Assembly: GCF_008086045.1 (NCBI RefSeq)
Contig: NZ_VSEY01000072.1
Coordinates: forward strand, 1-44,303
Source of the DNA: Nonomuraea sp. PA05
GTDB taxonomy: Bacteria; Actinomycetota; Actinomycetes; Streptosporangiales; Streptosporangiaceae
DNA length: 44,303 nt
Direction of reading: 5' to 3'
The notes beneath the pieces are model-generated. The model was not told where the DNA came from. It worked only from the letters and a program-made list of their open reading frames with translations, and made no database searches. This document shows positions 16,001 through 25,167 of this stretch, in pieces. A program made the position numbers and the translations under genes. Within the stretch, counting starts at the first letter, position 1, and the number at the start of each line of letters is the position of its first letter.

Positions 16001-16294
16001 TCAGCGGTCGGCTGGGTCCCGTCTCGCGAGTTGATCCGCGGTCTGCTGGAGCGTGCCGAGCCGGTGCAGCATCTCGCAGCGCAGGATGGTCAGGTGCTCG
16101 TTCATGTGCCTTCGGAGTCCGGCGAGTTCATCGCCGAGGGCGGCGACGTCTTGTCTCATCTCGGTGCGCAGGTCGTTGAGTTCACTCAGCACCAAGAGGA
16201 TGCCGATCGCGGTGATATCCACGCCCGTGCAGGCGCTCTTCTCGGGCGTCCGGATGCGCAGCATCATGTCGAGGATCAGTGCCTCTAGGTTCAC
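16001..16294 (-). CDS. Small coiled-coil protein, unknown function
   Basis: The 97-residue ORF has strong GC third-position bias. It begins with a hydrophobic helix (VNLEALILDMMLRI), and after a short loop has ITAIGILLVLSELNDL running into a heptad-patterned helix (LRTEMRQDVAALGDELAGL, then MNEHLTILRCEMLHRLGTLQQTADQLA). This suggests a parallel coiled coil and oligomerisation. I recognise no family. The GTG at 16294 is the chosen start because coding character begins there; the frame stays open upstream to 16696 with a low-complexity Pro-rich translation. It has no operon partner. Confidence 0.6.
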   Translation of the reverse strand: MNLEALILDMMLRIRTPEKSACTGVDITAIGILLVLSELNDLRTEMRQDVAALGDELAGLRRHMNEHLTILRCEMLHRLGTLQQTADQLARRDPADR

Positions 16295-17209
16295 GCACTG
16301 CCTGCCTTTACCAGGTGTGAAGGAGGATCCCGTGCCCGCTGGCGTCGGGGTCTGTCTGTCGATGAGCACAGTGACATACATGGGCGCGTGTGGCTGCGCA
16401 GGAGGCGGCGGCGGGTGTGAATCTTTCTCCCAGACCTCGGCGTGTTTCCTCCCCGGGATTCGTTCTGTTACAGAGAGATGCGCAGGTGAAACAGGCCAAG
16501 GGGTGGTGAACCGGAGCAGAGCGCCACACGCCCGTTGTGCGAGAGCGAGGCGGACCCTATGTCCCCAGCACAAGAAAATGGACGCCTCGCTGACGCGTAG
16601 CGGGTGCCCTGCAGCCACACCTGTCGGCGGTTCAGGCAGACGGCGTATCCGAAAGCGAACGGCCGTTCCCATGCCAAGCTGACCACCAACACCCACCTTG
16701 CTTGTGGGTAGGATCGCAGGCCGCTGGCCGTGGTGGCGATCAACGGGCGGCGAGGGACCACACGCCGCAGCGTCGAATGGCGATCAATGCGGGGGGCTCT
16801 GAGCAAGTCGACCAGAACACCCGTCAACGAACCAAGCGGCACAGACGCAAGGCGGCTACACGCGTTCAACCTCCCGCTTGCCGGCGGTGCGACCTCGTGC
16901 AGGTGCGGCCTCCCGCTTGCCAGCTGTGTGGCTCAACGGCTTAGCGCCGCCTCCCATCGCTGCGGCCTCCCTGCGCCAGTGCCCTCACCCCACGCAAGCT
17001 CCCACCCCACGCAAGCTCCCACCCAGCGCAAGCCCTCAGGTCACCAAGCGTCCAAGTGGTCACCAGGTATCGCAGCCGAGTGGCCGTACCCCCAGCCAGG
17101 CACCTCTTCCTAGGTTGTGACAGCGAACCCATTCCATCCCCCACCGGATCTCCGCACACGTCCAGAACCGTCCTGCACCGCGCTGGGCTGCACCACCAAG
17201 AGGATCTAC
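16295..17209. other. Intergenic stretch with short direct repeats
   Basis: There are no supportable genes. Short direct repeats occur: CCTCCCGCTTGCC twice near 16870-16920, and CCCACGCAAGCTCCCACC-like units near 16990-17030. The region just before 17210 carries the AGAGGA ribosome binding site of the GNAT gene. Confidence 0.5.
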
Positions 17210-17656
17210 ATGATCGACATCGGCAAGCTCCTCCCCTCCGACCGGAATGCCTGGGAGGGCTTGTTCCGCGCGTACATCGACTTCTACGAACGCGTCGAGC
17301 CGGACGAGATGTACGAGCGGGCGTGGCAGGAATTCCAGGCGGACACCCGCCTGCACGCCCTCGGCGCGAGGCTGGATGGCCGGCTGGTCGGCATCACCCA
17401 CTTCCTGACCCACGGGAGCACTTCCGCGCCCGACGCCGATGTCTGCTACTTGCAGGACCTGTTCACTGAGGGCGACGTCCGAGGCAAGGGTGTGGGTCGC
17501 GCCTTGATCGTGGCCGTCACCGACTGGGCTCAAGAACGCGGCTGCTCTCGCGTGTACTGGAACACGCACGAGTCGAACAGCACGGCACGGCACTTGTACG
17601 ACAAGGTTGCGGAGAACCGGGGTTTCATCCGCTACCAGATCGAACTGCTCCGATAG
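17210..17656 (+). CDS. GNAT-family N-acetyltransferase
   Basis: The 148-residue acetyl-CoA-dependent acetyltransferase has the acetyl-CoA-binding loop seen as LQDLFTEGDVRGKGVGRALIVAVTDWA and the late motif YWNTHESNSTARHLYDKVAENRGFIRY. The sequence order resembles the L-amino-acid/phosphinothricin-like GNAT group, but the substrate cannot be assigned. The ATG at 17210, with AGAGGA 5 bases upstream, is preferred over the upstream ATG-like extension from 17117. It stands alone. Confidence 0.88.
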   Translation: MIDIGKLLPSDRNAWEGLFRAYIDFYERVEPDEMYERAWQEFQADTRLHALGARLDGRLVGITHFLTHGSTSAPDADVCYLQDLFTEGDVRGKGVGRALIVAVTDWAQERGCSRVYWNTHESNSTARHLYDKVAENRGFIRYQIELLR

Positions 17657-17980
17657 GGATCTTCCGCTCGATGCTCGATGACGCCGGAGGTGGCCGAGCT
17701 GCGCAGGCGACCTCCATGTCATACGCGTGTTGTTTATGTGACTTCGGCGACAGGAGATTCGGTCGACTTGGTCATGCAAACCACCCCTGAAACTTAGAGG
17801 AGAGCGTCTCAGCCCGGCCAACGGCGCACATAGGCTTGATCCGTCCGCCTGGCGCAGGTCGATCCGCATGACGCGGCCCGGTGCCCAGAGGCCCGTGGAG
17901 GTGGGCAAAAAGCGGCTCCAGGCAGGCGAAGCGGGGTGGCGACGTCCAATGGATTTCCGAATCCAGGTAGCGTTCGCACT
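17657..17980. other. Intergenic region upstream of dapA
   Basis: No gene is supportable. At the right end TAGCGT (17968-17973) lies 7 bases before the dapA ATG, compatible with a leaderless -10. The longer upstream in-frame ATG of dapA at 17936 would add 15 residues unlike the family. Confidence 0.45.
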
Positions 17981-18898
17981 ATGGCATCGCCAACTGGAAC
18001 CACCGACGCACCCTTCGGCCGTATGCTGACCGCGATGGTCACGCCGTTCACCTCCGACGGCGAGGTCGATTATGTGGCTGTGCGACGTCTTGCCACCTAC
18101 CTGGTGGACGAGCAGCGCAATGACGGACTGATCGTCAACGGGACGACCGGGGAGTCGCCCACCACCTCGGACGAGGAGAAGCAGCGCATCGTCAGCGCCG
18201 TCCTCGATGCGGTTGGCGACCGCGCTACTGTGGTGGCGGGGGCGGGTACCAACGACACCCGGCACAGCGTCGAGCTCGCGAAGCAAGCGGCACGCGTTGG
18301 CGCGCACGGCCTGCTGGTGGTGACGCCTTACTACAACAAGCCTCCGCAGGAGGGTCTGTACCAGCACTTCACCGCCGTTGCGGATGCAACCGAGCTTCCG
18401 GTGATGCTGTACGACATTCCCGGACGTAGCGGCGTGCCGATCAAGACTGAGACCTTGCTCCGACTGGCGCAGCACGAGCGCATCGTGGCAGTGAAGGACG
18501 CCAAGGGTGACCTGTTCGCCGCCAGCCAGGTGATGGCCGCGACCGATCTCGCCTTCTACTCCGGCGACGACCTGCTCAACCTGGCCTGGCTGTCTCTCGG
18601 CGCGGCCGGGTTCGTCAGCGTGGTCGGGCATGTGGTGGGCGCCGAGTTGGCCCGCATGATCCACCTGCACAAGAACGGCGACGTCGCCCAGGCCCTGGTC
18701 GTGCACACGCAGGTGACCCCCGTGGTGGACGGGATCATGTTGCGGGCGGGCGGCGCAATCATGGCGAAGGCGGCACTGGGCATGGTGGGAGTACCGGTCG
18801 GTCCGGTACGGCTGCCGCTCGTGGACGCCACGGAGAAGCAAATCGCCGAGCTGCGTGCTTGCCTGGTAGCCGGCGGGGTGAAGTTGACAGACGCATAG
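17981..18898 (+). CDS. dapA: 4-hydroxy-tetrahydrodipicolinate synthase (DapA)
   Basis: This enzyme condenses pyruvate with aspartate semialdehyde at the entry to lysine and diaminopimelate synthesis in the cytoplasm. It is a TIM barrel of 305 residues with the GTTGE pyruvate loop (54-58), YY at 117-118 (VTPYYNKP), catalytic Y144 in LYDIPGRSG and Schiff-base K172 in AVKDAKGD. The ATG at 17981 follows a TAGCGT -10-like element by 7 bases. RNase J follows 54 bases downstream on the same strand, a pairing common in actinobacteria. Confidence 0.95.
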   Translation: MASPTGTTDAPFGRMLTAMVTPFTSDGEVDYVAVRRLATYLVDEQRNDGLIVNGTTGESPTTSDEEKQRIVSAVLDAVGDRATVVAGAGTNDTRHSVELAKQAARVGAHGLLVVTPYYNKPPQEGLYQHFTAVADATELPVMLYDIPGRSGVPIKTETLLRLAQHERIVAVKDAKGDLFAASQVMAATDLAFYSGDDLLNLAWLSLGAAGFVSVVGHVVGAELARMIHLHKNGDVAQALVVHTQVTPVVDGIMLRAGGAIMAKAALGMVGVPVGPVRLPLVDATEKQIAELRACLVAGGVKLTDA

Positions 18899-18952
18899 GA
18901 ACGGGGAGGAACCGGGAGTTTTGAGAACAAGATCTGACCGTGGGGGCCAGGC

Positions 18953-20638
18953 ATGAGCCATCCGCATCCTGAGCTTGGCCCCCCGCCGGTGCTGCCTGAA
19001 GGCGGCCTGCGCATCGTTGCGCTGGGCGGGCTGGGAGAAATCGGCAGAAACATGGCCGTCTTCGAATATGACGGTCGCCTGCTGGTCGTCGACTGCGGGG
19101 TGCTGTTCCCCGAGCCCGACCAGCCGGGTGTCGATCTCATCCTGCCTGACTTCGAATACATCAGGGACCGGCTCGACGACGTCGAAGCCGTGGTGCTGAC
19201 GCACGCCCACGAAGACCACATCGGGGCGGTGCCGTACCTTTTGCGCGAGCGGCGCGATATTCCGCTCATCGGTTCCAAGCTCACGCTTGCCCTCATCGAG
19301 GCCAAGCTGACCGAGCACAGGATCCAACCGACCAAGTTCGAGGTCATCGAGGGCGAACGGCACGTGTTCGGGCCGTTCGACTGCGAGTTCCTCGCGGTCA
19401 ATCACTCCATCCCCGACGCCTTGGCCGTCGCCATCAGGACGCCTGCGGGCATCGTCCTGCACACCGGCGACTTCCGGATGGACCAGTTGCCGAGCGACGG
19501 CCGCCTCACCGACCTTGGTGGGTTCGCCAGGCTCGGCACCGAGGGTGTCGACCTGCTGATGTCCGACTCCACCAACGCCGAGGTGCCGGGGTTCGTCACC
19601 AGCGAGCGGGAGATCGGGCCGGTCATCGACGAGGTGATCCGCACCTCCGAGCAGCGCGTCATCGTGGCGAGCTTCGCCTCGCACGTACACCGCATCCAGC
19701 AGGTCATGGACGCCGCCGCCAGGCACCGCCGTAAGGTGGCCCTGGTCGGCCGGTCCATGGTGCGTAACATGGGCGTGGCCCGCGACCTCGGCTACCTCAA
19801 GGTCCCGCCGGACCTGATCGTCGACTCGCGCGACATCGAGGAGTGGCCGCCGCAGGACGTGGTGCTGATCTGCACCGGTTCGCAGGGCGAGCCGATGGCC
19901 GCGCTGTCGAGGATGGCCAACCGCGACCATCCGATCCGCATCGCCGAGGGCGACACCGTGCTGCTGGCATCGTCGCTGGTGCCGGGCAACGAGACCGCGG
20001 TCAACAAGGTCATCAACGGCCTGACCAGGTGGGGCGCCCGCGTCGTGCACAAGGGCAACGCCAAGGTGCACGTCTCGGGGCACGCGGCCGCGGGCGAGCT
20101 CCTCTACGTGCTCAACCTGACGCGTCCCTCGAACTTCATGCCCGTGCATGGCGAATGGCGCCACCTCCGCGCCCACGCCAAGCTGGCCGCCCTCACCGGC
20201 GTGCCCGACGACCACATCGTGATCGCCGAAGACGGCGTCGTGGTGGACCTGGTCGACGGTCGCGCACGGATCGTGGGTGCGGTCCATGCCGGGTACGTCT
20301 ACGTCGACGGCTCGTCGGTGGGCGAGATCACCGACACCTCCCTGAAGGACCGGAGGATTCTCGGGGACGAGGGGTTCATCTCCGTGGTCGTCGTGGTCGA
20401 CTCGAACACGGGCAAGCTCACCGCCGGCCCCGAGATCCACGCTCGAGGATCCGGCATTGATCCGGCACAGTTCGACGAATTCATCCCGCAGATCGAACGG
20501 GCCCTCGCGGAGAAGGCCGCGGACGGTGTGGTCGACATGCAGGAGATCCGTCGGGTGGTACGTCGTACGGTGGGGCGCTGGGTGAGCGACACCTACCGGC
20601 GCCGACCGATGATCATTCCAGTGGTGCTCGAGGTCTGA
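18953..20638 (+). CDS. rnj: Ribonuclease J
   Basis: This beta-lactamase/beta-CASP family RNase has 5'-3' exonuclease and endonuclease activity and acts in mRNA decay and rRNA maturation. The metallo-beta-lactamase motif H84-A-H86-E-D88-H89 lies in LTHAHEDHIGAVP, preceded by GGLGEIGRNM. The metal-site HTGDFRMD, the beta-CASP region (SDSTNAEVPG, TGSQGEPMAALSRM, SSLVPGNE), the VHVSGHA motif and NFMPVHGEWRHL are all present. The 561 residues include the C-terminal alpha/beta domain and are normal. It is likely cotranscribed with dapA and followed by a strong terminator. Confidence 0.96.
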   Translation: MSHPHPELGPPPVLPEGGLRIVALGGLGEIGRNMAVFEYDGRLLVVDCGVLFPEPDQPGVDLILPDFEYIRDRLDDVEAVVLTHAHEDHIGAVPYLLRERRDIPLIGSKLTLALIEAKLTEHRIQPTKFEVIEGERHVFGPFDCEFLAVNHSIPDALAVAIRTPAGIVLHTGDFRMDQLPSDGRLTDLGGFARLGTEGVDLLMSDSTNAEVPGFVTSEREIGPVIDEVIRTSEQRVIVASFASHVHRIQQVMDAAARHRRKVALVGRSMVRNMGVARDLGYLKVPPDLIVDSRDIEEWPPQDVVLICTGSQGEPMAALSRMANRDHPIRIAEGDTVLLASSLVPGNETAVNKVINGLTRWGARVVHKGNAKVHVSGHAAAGELLYVLNLTRPSNFMPVHGEWRHLRAHAKLAALTGVPDDHIVIAEDGVVVDLVDGRARIVGAVHAGYVYVDGSSVGEITDTSLKDRRILGDEGFISVVVVVDSNTGKLTAGPEIHARGSGIDPAQFDEFIPQIERALAEKAADGVVDMQEIRRVVRRTVGRWVSDTYRRRPMIIPVVLEV

Positions 20639-20651
20639 GCCTCCTGCGGAG

Positions 20652-20681
20652 GGTACGGCAGGCGCTTTTGCCTGCCGTACC
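20652..20681 (+). terminator. Terminator of the dapA-rnj unit
   Basis: A perfect 12-bp stem GGTACGGCAGGC / GCCTGCCGTACC with loop GCTTTT starts 13 bases after the RNase J stop. Outer CTCC/GGAG pairing extends it. Confidence 0.85.
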
Positions 20682-21089
20682 TGCGGAGATTCAGCCTGTG
20701 ATCGCTGGAGACGTTCGGGCCTGGGGCCTGGCCGGACTGCTCCTTGCGGTGTCTGCGGGAATTCGGCCTGTGCTTTCAGCGGACGTTCGGCTCGCGGGTC
20801 CTGCGGTGGGCGCTGTCGAGTTCGTGACCTGCGGTGAACGGTGAGGATCGTTGGCCGTCCGGTTCGATGAACCGAAGAGAGGCCGCCACCAGGCGCCTTC
20901 AATGTCAGATCAGCGCCAGAACTGCCTGTGGCGCGCCTGCTGGTGCCTGTTTCGTGTCGCAGTGCTCTGACACGGCATCCCTGTGCGTGCTCGTCACGGC
21001 GTATTCGTGTGAGCCGATGGGCCATGGCGTTCCGCGTGCGTGTGAGAACCTCGCGCAGCCGTTGGAGTGAGAACGTCAGAGACGGCATC
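20682..21089. other. Intergenic region between convergent genes
   Basis: A diverged direct duplication of about 65 bp is visible (GCGGAGATTCAGCCTGTG near 20683 and GCGGGAATTCGGCCTGTG near 20755, both leading to GACGTTCGG). No gene is supportable. Confidence 0.45.
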
Positions 21090-21866
21090 TCAAGCGTCCC
21101 TGCGACGGAGTAGCAAGATGGCCGCGCACAGGGGTATGCCCGCGTACGCGAACATGACTGTAGAGGCCGCCAGCGGTGACAGAAGTGAACCGTACACCGA
21201 GGTGGTGATGATGTCGCCGGTGATCTGGCGGGGCAGGGCACCGATCATCAGGGAGCCGAGGCGTTCGCTCCATGGTTCAGGGATCCTGCCGATGATCATA
21301 GGGATCACGTAGACAAGGCCGACGATGATGGCCGTCGTGCCGGCCACGGAGCGGAGGATCGCGCCCAGTCCTACGCCTAGCAGTGCGAACACAGGCACCG
21401 TGAGACTGAGCGCGAGCAGCAACGGCACCCGGTCACTGAAGGCGGTGGCGTAGGCGCCGGAGAAGCGGTCGCCGATTGCGCCGCGGGTCACGAAGTAGGT
21501 GCCGAAGACCGCCACCGCACCGACGAGCAGGCCCAGGCCGCCGATGATCGCGGCCTTGGCGGCGAGGACGGGCCAGCGCCGGGGGACGAGGGCCAGGCTG
21601 GTTCTGATCAAGCCTGTCGTGTACTCGGACGTGATGGCCAACGCGCCCAGGATGCCCATGCAGAGCTGAGGGATGATCGTGAACACTTCCTCCAGGTCCG
21701 CGATCCGGGCACGCGCTTGCTGTTCGGGCGAAGCGGTGTCGTACATGCCGGCCGCGGCTGCGGCGAGGGCAAGGCCGAGGAGGACGGTGCTGAGACTGAG
21801 CCCGAGGACCAAGTAGGTCGAGCGGACAGAGCGAAGCTTCAGCCACTCGGAGGTGAGGACGGTCAT
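21090..21866 (-). CDS. ABC-2 type transporter permease (1)
   Basis: The 258-residue membrane subunit has about six helices. Its N-terminus (TVLTSEWLKLRSVRSTY) and the ALAITSEYTTGLIRTSLALVPRR segment are typical of actinobacterial ABC-2 permeases paired with a single ATPase. The ATG at 21866 has AAGGAA 7 bases upstream; an upstream ATG at 21905 is less likely. It is a paralogue of the next permease, 250 bases away on the same strand. Together with the ATPase they probably form one exporter. Confidence 0.87.
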   Translation of the reverse strand: MTVLTSEWLKLRSVRSTYLVLGLSLSTVLLGLALAAAAAGMYDTASPEQQARARIADLEEVFTIIPQLCMGILGALAITSEYTTGLIRTSLALVPRRWPVLAAKAAIIGGLGLLVGAVAVFGTYFVTRGAIGDRFSGAYATAFSDRVPLLLALSLTVPVFALLGVGLGAILRSVAGTTAIIVGLVYVIPMIIGRIPEPWSERLGSLMIGALPRQITGDIITTSVYGSLLSPLAASTVMFAYAGIPLCAAILLLRRRDA

Positions 21867-22115
21867 ACCCGCGTTCCTTGGGGTGAGAGAGGTGGACGAG
21901 TGCACGCGCGCGGCAGAGAGCGGGGGTGTTGTGTCGCATGCGGCGTTGCGATGCGGAGACGTTCATGCGATCGACCTGGCGAGCCGACGACTGTCCTCAG
22001 CATGGAGATGGAGATGTCTTTCGGGTGCGTCGGTGCGGGTAGTCGGTCGTATCTGTGTGATGGAGGCGTGTCCGAGTGACGGCCCGTGTGGGGTCGGGGC
22101 TGGGAGTGCGTACGG

Positions 22116-22880
22116 TCATGCGTCTGTTCGCTTCAGCTGGTAGTAGCCGACGGTGAGGGCGACGAGCGGGTACGCAAGGAGCACGACCAGCGCGGCCCAG
22201 GGAGGTAGGAAGCCTTCTCCTAGACGGGACGAGAGCCGTTCGCCCGCCATCTGGGGGACGAGGTTCGGCAGGAGGAACGTGGCTATGCGTGTGTTCCACG
22301 GTGCCGGCAGGTAGGTGGCCACACCGGGGAGGACGAACAGCAGGGCGACGACCGACATGATGGCGCCTGCGGTTGATCGCATGGCGGTGCCGAGGCCGAG
22401 GCCCACCAGAGCCAGGGCGGTCACCGACAGGCCCGAGGCGAGCAGCGTGGGCAGCTCGTCGGTGAACGAAACCTGGTTGAAGCCCAGGTGACGGCCATTC
22501 GCAAGCAGACGGCTCGTCGCGTACGTGAGCAAGAGGATCAAATTCGCGGCCACGAAAGTGACCGCGGCGACGATGCCCGCCTTGGCCAGAAATAAGGTGC
22601 TGCGCTTCGGGACGGTGATCAGGGCGGTGCGGATCATGCCTGTGGCGTACTCGGAGGTGATCGCCAGCACGCCGAGCAGTGCCAGGCTCATCTGGACGAG
22701 CGGCAGGAAGCCCTGCTCGGGGGCCGCCGCGCGTAGCGTGCCGCGTTCGTCGGCGAGGGCGGCCACGTAGAGCGTCCATGCGATGCCCAGGAGCACCGTC
22801 AGGGCCGCTGCGCCGATGGTGTGGAACGTTGAGGTCACTGAGCGGAGCTTCAGCCACTCGGAGGACAAAACCGTCTTCAT
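22116..22880 (-). CDS. ABC-2 type transporter permease (2)
   Basis: This 254-residue paralogue of the neighbouring permease has the same blocks: TVLSSEWLKLRSVTSTF at the start and VLAITSEYATGMIRTALITVPKR in the loop after helix 2. Six or so helices follow. Its ATG overlaps the ATPase stop by ATGA (22880-22877), implying translational coupling to the ATPase. Confidence 0.88.
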   Translation of the reverse strand: MKTVLSSEWLKLRSVTSTFHTIGAAALTVLLGIAWTLYVAALADERGTLRAAAPEQGFLPLVQMSLALLGVLAITSEYATGMIRTALITVPKRSTLFLAKAGIVAAVTFVAANLILLLTYATSRLLANGRHLGFNQVSFTDELPTLLASGLSVTALALVGLGLGTAMRSTAGAIMSVVALLFVLPGVATYLPAPWNTRIATFLLPNLVPQMAGERLSSRLGEGFLPPWAALVVLLAYPLVALTVGYYQLKRTDA

Positions 22881-23596
22881 CGGGCCGCTCCGTATTGCAC
22901 GCTGTCGGCGGTCAGGGCCATGTAGGCGTCTTCGAGAGATGGGTAGCGGGCCGTCAGCTCCGCGACAGTGGCTTCGGCGATGAGCCGGCCGCGGCCGACG
23001 ATGATGATGCGCTCCGCGGTGAGGGCCATCTCGCTCATCAGATGGCTGGAGAGCAGAATCGTGCGACCTTCGGCGGCCAGCGAGCGCATGAGGTCGCGGA
23101 TCCAGCGCACACCGTCGGGGTCGAGCCCGTTGACTGGTTCGTCGAACATCAGGATGGCGGGATCTCCCAGCAGCGCAGCCGCGATGCCGAGCCGCTGTTT
23201 CATGCCCAGGGAGAATCCGCTCACCCGGTTACGCGCCACACTTACCAGCCCGACCTGATCGAGCACCTCGGAGACGCGTACGGGACCGATGCCGTTGGTG
23301 CGGGCCAGGCACAGCAGGTGGTTGTAGGCGCTGCGGCCACCGTGGACGGCGCCCGCGTCCAGGAGCGCCCCGACCTCGCGCATCGGCTCGCGTAGTGAGG
23401 CGTATCGTCGGCCGTTGACCAGCGCTTGGCCCGACGTCGGCGCGTCCAGGCCTAGGATCAGGCGCATCGTGGTGGACTTGCCAGCGCCGTTGGGGCCGAG
23501 GAACCCGGTCACGTGGCCGGGCTCGACCTTGAAGGTGAGGTCGTCTACGGCGACGGTGGCGCCGTAGCGCTTGGTGAGATGGTGGAGTTCGATCAC
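22877..23596 (-). CDS. ABC-2 type transporter ATPase
   Basis: This is a nucleotide-binding subunit of a drug or lipid exporter type. It has Walker A GPNGAGKST, Q-loop GLDAPTSGQA region, signature FSLGMKQRLGIAAALLGDP, Walker B AILMFDEPVNGLDP and H-loop SSHLMSEM. The C-terminus is short (LEDAYMALTADSVQYG). The GTG at 23596 (VIELHHLTKRYG) is preferred; the frame is open upstream to 23641 but those residues do not belong to the fold. The 239 residues are normal. It is divergent from a two-component system that may respond to the exporter's substrate, a common arrangement in actinobacteria. Confidence 0.9.
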   Translation of the reverse strand: MIELHHLTKRYGATVAVDDLTFKVEPGHVTGFLGPNGAGKSTTMRLILGLDAPTSGQALVNGRRYASLREPMREVGALLDAGAVHGGRSAYNHLLCLARTNGIGPVRVSEVLDQVGLVSVARNRVSGFSLGMKQRLGIAAALLGDPAILMFDEPVNGLDPDGVRWIRDLMRSLAAEGRTILLSSHLMSEMALTAERIIIVGRGRLIAEATVAELTARYPSLEDAYMALTADSVQYGAAR

Positions 23597-23659
23597 GCGG
23601 TAAAGGATGCGGTGAAACGGGGCGCCGCCGCGTCGGACCACGGTTCGAACTTCAAGGTC

Positions 23660-23709
23660 AGACCCTGGGTTGACGTGCGCAGCCCGCTTCAGCGACTACG
23701 GTTCAACGC
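23660..23709 (+). promoter_or_regulatory. Candidate promoter of the histidine kinase gene
   Basis: TTGACG near 23661 is followed, after about 21 bases, by TACGGT, which lies 7 bases before the GTG start at 23710. The spacing is longer than ideal, so only the -10 position, compatible with a leaderless mRNA, is reasonably supported. Confidence 0.35.
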
Positions 23710-25167
23710 GTGAACGACACCCACCCCTTCTACGCCAGGCGCATGAGCCGTCGCCAGCTGGTCATGCTCGATGTGGCGGCGGGCGCGTGCGCGGCGTTCA
23801 TCTTCTTCACCGTGACGGTCCACGCGGAGGCGCTGCCACCATGGATGCGACTTGCTCTTCCCGCTGGCCTGGGCCTGCCTCTGGCTCTGCGGAGGCTCTG
23901 CCCCCTGCCCGTGTTCTGCTTCACCCTGGTGATCGCCGTCTACGCCGCGCTGATGGGTGCGGCGGGGCTCGTGTATCTCGCGCCGGCGTACGCCCTGTAC
24001 ATCGTCGCGCTGTCCGACAGACTCGGCCCTGCGGTCCCGACGTCGGCCATCGCGGTGGTGAGCCTGGTGACCATCGTCGGCATGACGGTGGCGGGCACGC
24101 CTCGCGACGTGGCCCCTGACTGGCTCTTGCATCTCGACCAGCCGCTTCTGGGCATTGCGGCGCTGGGAGGGGCGTGGACGATCGGCCGCGCCGTACAGGA
24201 GCGCAGGTCCTTTGCCGTACGTGACGCGGAGCGGATGGCGGCGCAGGCCGTGTCGGATGAGCGGTTAAGGATCGCCCGCGAGCTGCATGACGTGGTCACA
24301 CACAGCGTGGGGCTGATCGCGGTCAAGGCGGGGGTCGCCAATCACGTCATGGCGACCAGGCCGGAAGAGGCGCACGACGCCTTGCGCGTGATCGAGACCG
24401 CCAGCCGGAGCGCTCTGGTCGAGATGCGGCACCTGCTTGGTGTGCTCAGGTCTACATCGGTGCCCGACGGCGTGCCCACGCCTGGCCTGGCGGGGATCCG
24501 CGGCTTGGTGGAGCAGGCTCGGTTGGCCGGGGTTGAGGTGAAGCTCGTTTTTCGCGTGGAGGCCGGCGTGAGCGGAAGCGCTGGGGCGCTACCGCAGGAG
24601 AAAGGGGCGGGGCGGAAAGTGGAGGTCCTGGGGGATGAGCTTGCATCTGGACGTGCGGACGTGCGGCAGAGACAGGTGGAACTGGGAAGGGTGGATTCGG
24701 CTCGGGAGCGGGCGGTGTTGGGGCGGGCGGTTGAAGCAGGGCGGCAAGCGGCGGCACCGGCATGGGCGGACGTTGCGCGGCGGCAGGGGGGAGAGTCGTC
24801 CGCTGGTGCGGTGTCGCAAGGAAGGACGGCAGCGCGACAAGAGGAGGAAGAAGAAGCCTGGGAACGGCTACCTGACGGCGTGGGCTTGGCGGTTTACCGC
24901 ATCATGCAGGAGGCGCTCACCAACGTGGTCAAGCATGCCGCGCCGACTCGCTGCCGCGTGTCCCTGGTCATCGGGCGCGAGGAGGTTGGGCTTGAAGTGG
25001 TCGATGACGGGCCGGGGCGGCGTACGTTGCCTGGTGACGGTGCTGGACACGGTCTGATCGGCATGCGAGAACGGGTCACCATGTACGGCGGTGGGTTCGA
25101 GGCTGGGAGCCTGCCCGAGGGCGGATTTCGCGTGTCTGCCACATTGCCGTACGAGGAGGTCTCATGA
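23710..25167 (+). CDS. NarL/DesK-type sensor histidine kinase with ~100-residue insertion
   Basis: This is the membrane sensor of a two-component pair. About five hydrophobic helices (residues 17-160) precede a HisKA_3 dimerisation helix with phosphoacceptor H193 in ARELHDVVTHSVG. The ATPase domain has N405 in QEALTNVVKHA, DDGPG (432-436) and GHGLIGMRERV (447-457). The kinase would normally be about 385 residues. Here residues ~286-386 (nt ~24565-24867) form a low-complexity Gly/Ala/Arg/Glu-rich insert ending in EEEEE, between the HisKA_3 domain and the GLAVYR start of the ATPase core. The frame stays open. The response regulator gene overlaps its stop by ATGA. Confidence 0.88.
   Translation: MNDTHPFYARRMSRRQLVMLDVAAGACAAFIFFTVTVHAEALPPWMRLALPAGLGLPLALRRLCPLPVFCFTLVIAVYAALMGAAGLVYLAPAYALYIVALSDRLGPAVPTSAIAVVSLVTIVGMTVAGTPRDVAPDWLLHLDQPLLGIAALGGAWTIGRAVQERRSFAVRDAERMAAQAVSDERLRIARELHDVVTHSVGLIAVKAGVANHVMATRPEEAHDALRVIETASRSALVEMRHLLGVLRSTSVPDGVPTPGLAGIRGLVEQARLAGVEVKLVFRVEAGVSGSAGALPQEKGAGRKVEVLGDELASGRADVRQRQVELGRVDSARERAVLGRAVEAGRQAAAPAWADVARRQGGESSAGAVSQGRTAARQEEEEEAWERLPDGVGLAVYRIMQEALTNVVKHAAPTRCRVSLVIGREEVGLEVVDDGPGRRTLPGDGAGHGLIGMRERVTMYGGGFEAGSLPEGGFRVSATLPYEEVS

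Noticed and set aside
17060..21241. 1393-codon minus-strand ORF
   Set aside because: It lies antisense to GNAT, dapA and RNase J, which have all catalytic motifs; the translation has no domain.
20860..23650. Possible tRNA T-arm-like GGTTCGA words
   Set aside because: No acceptor stem, anticodon arm or CCA-compatible end can be folded around them.
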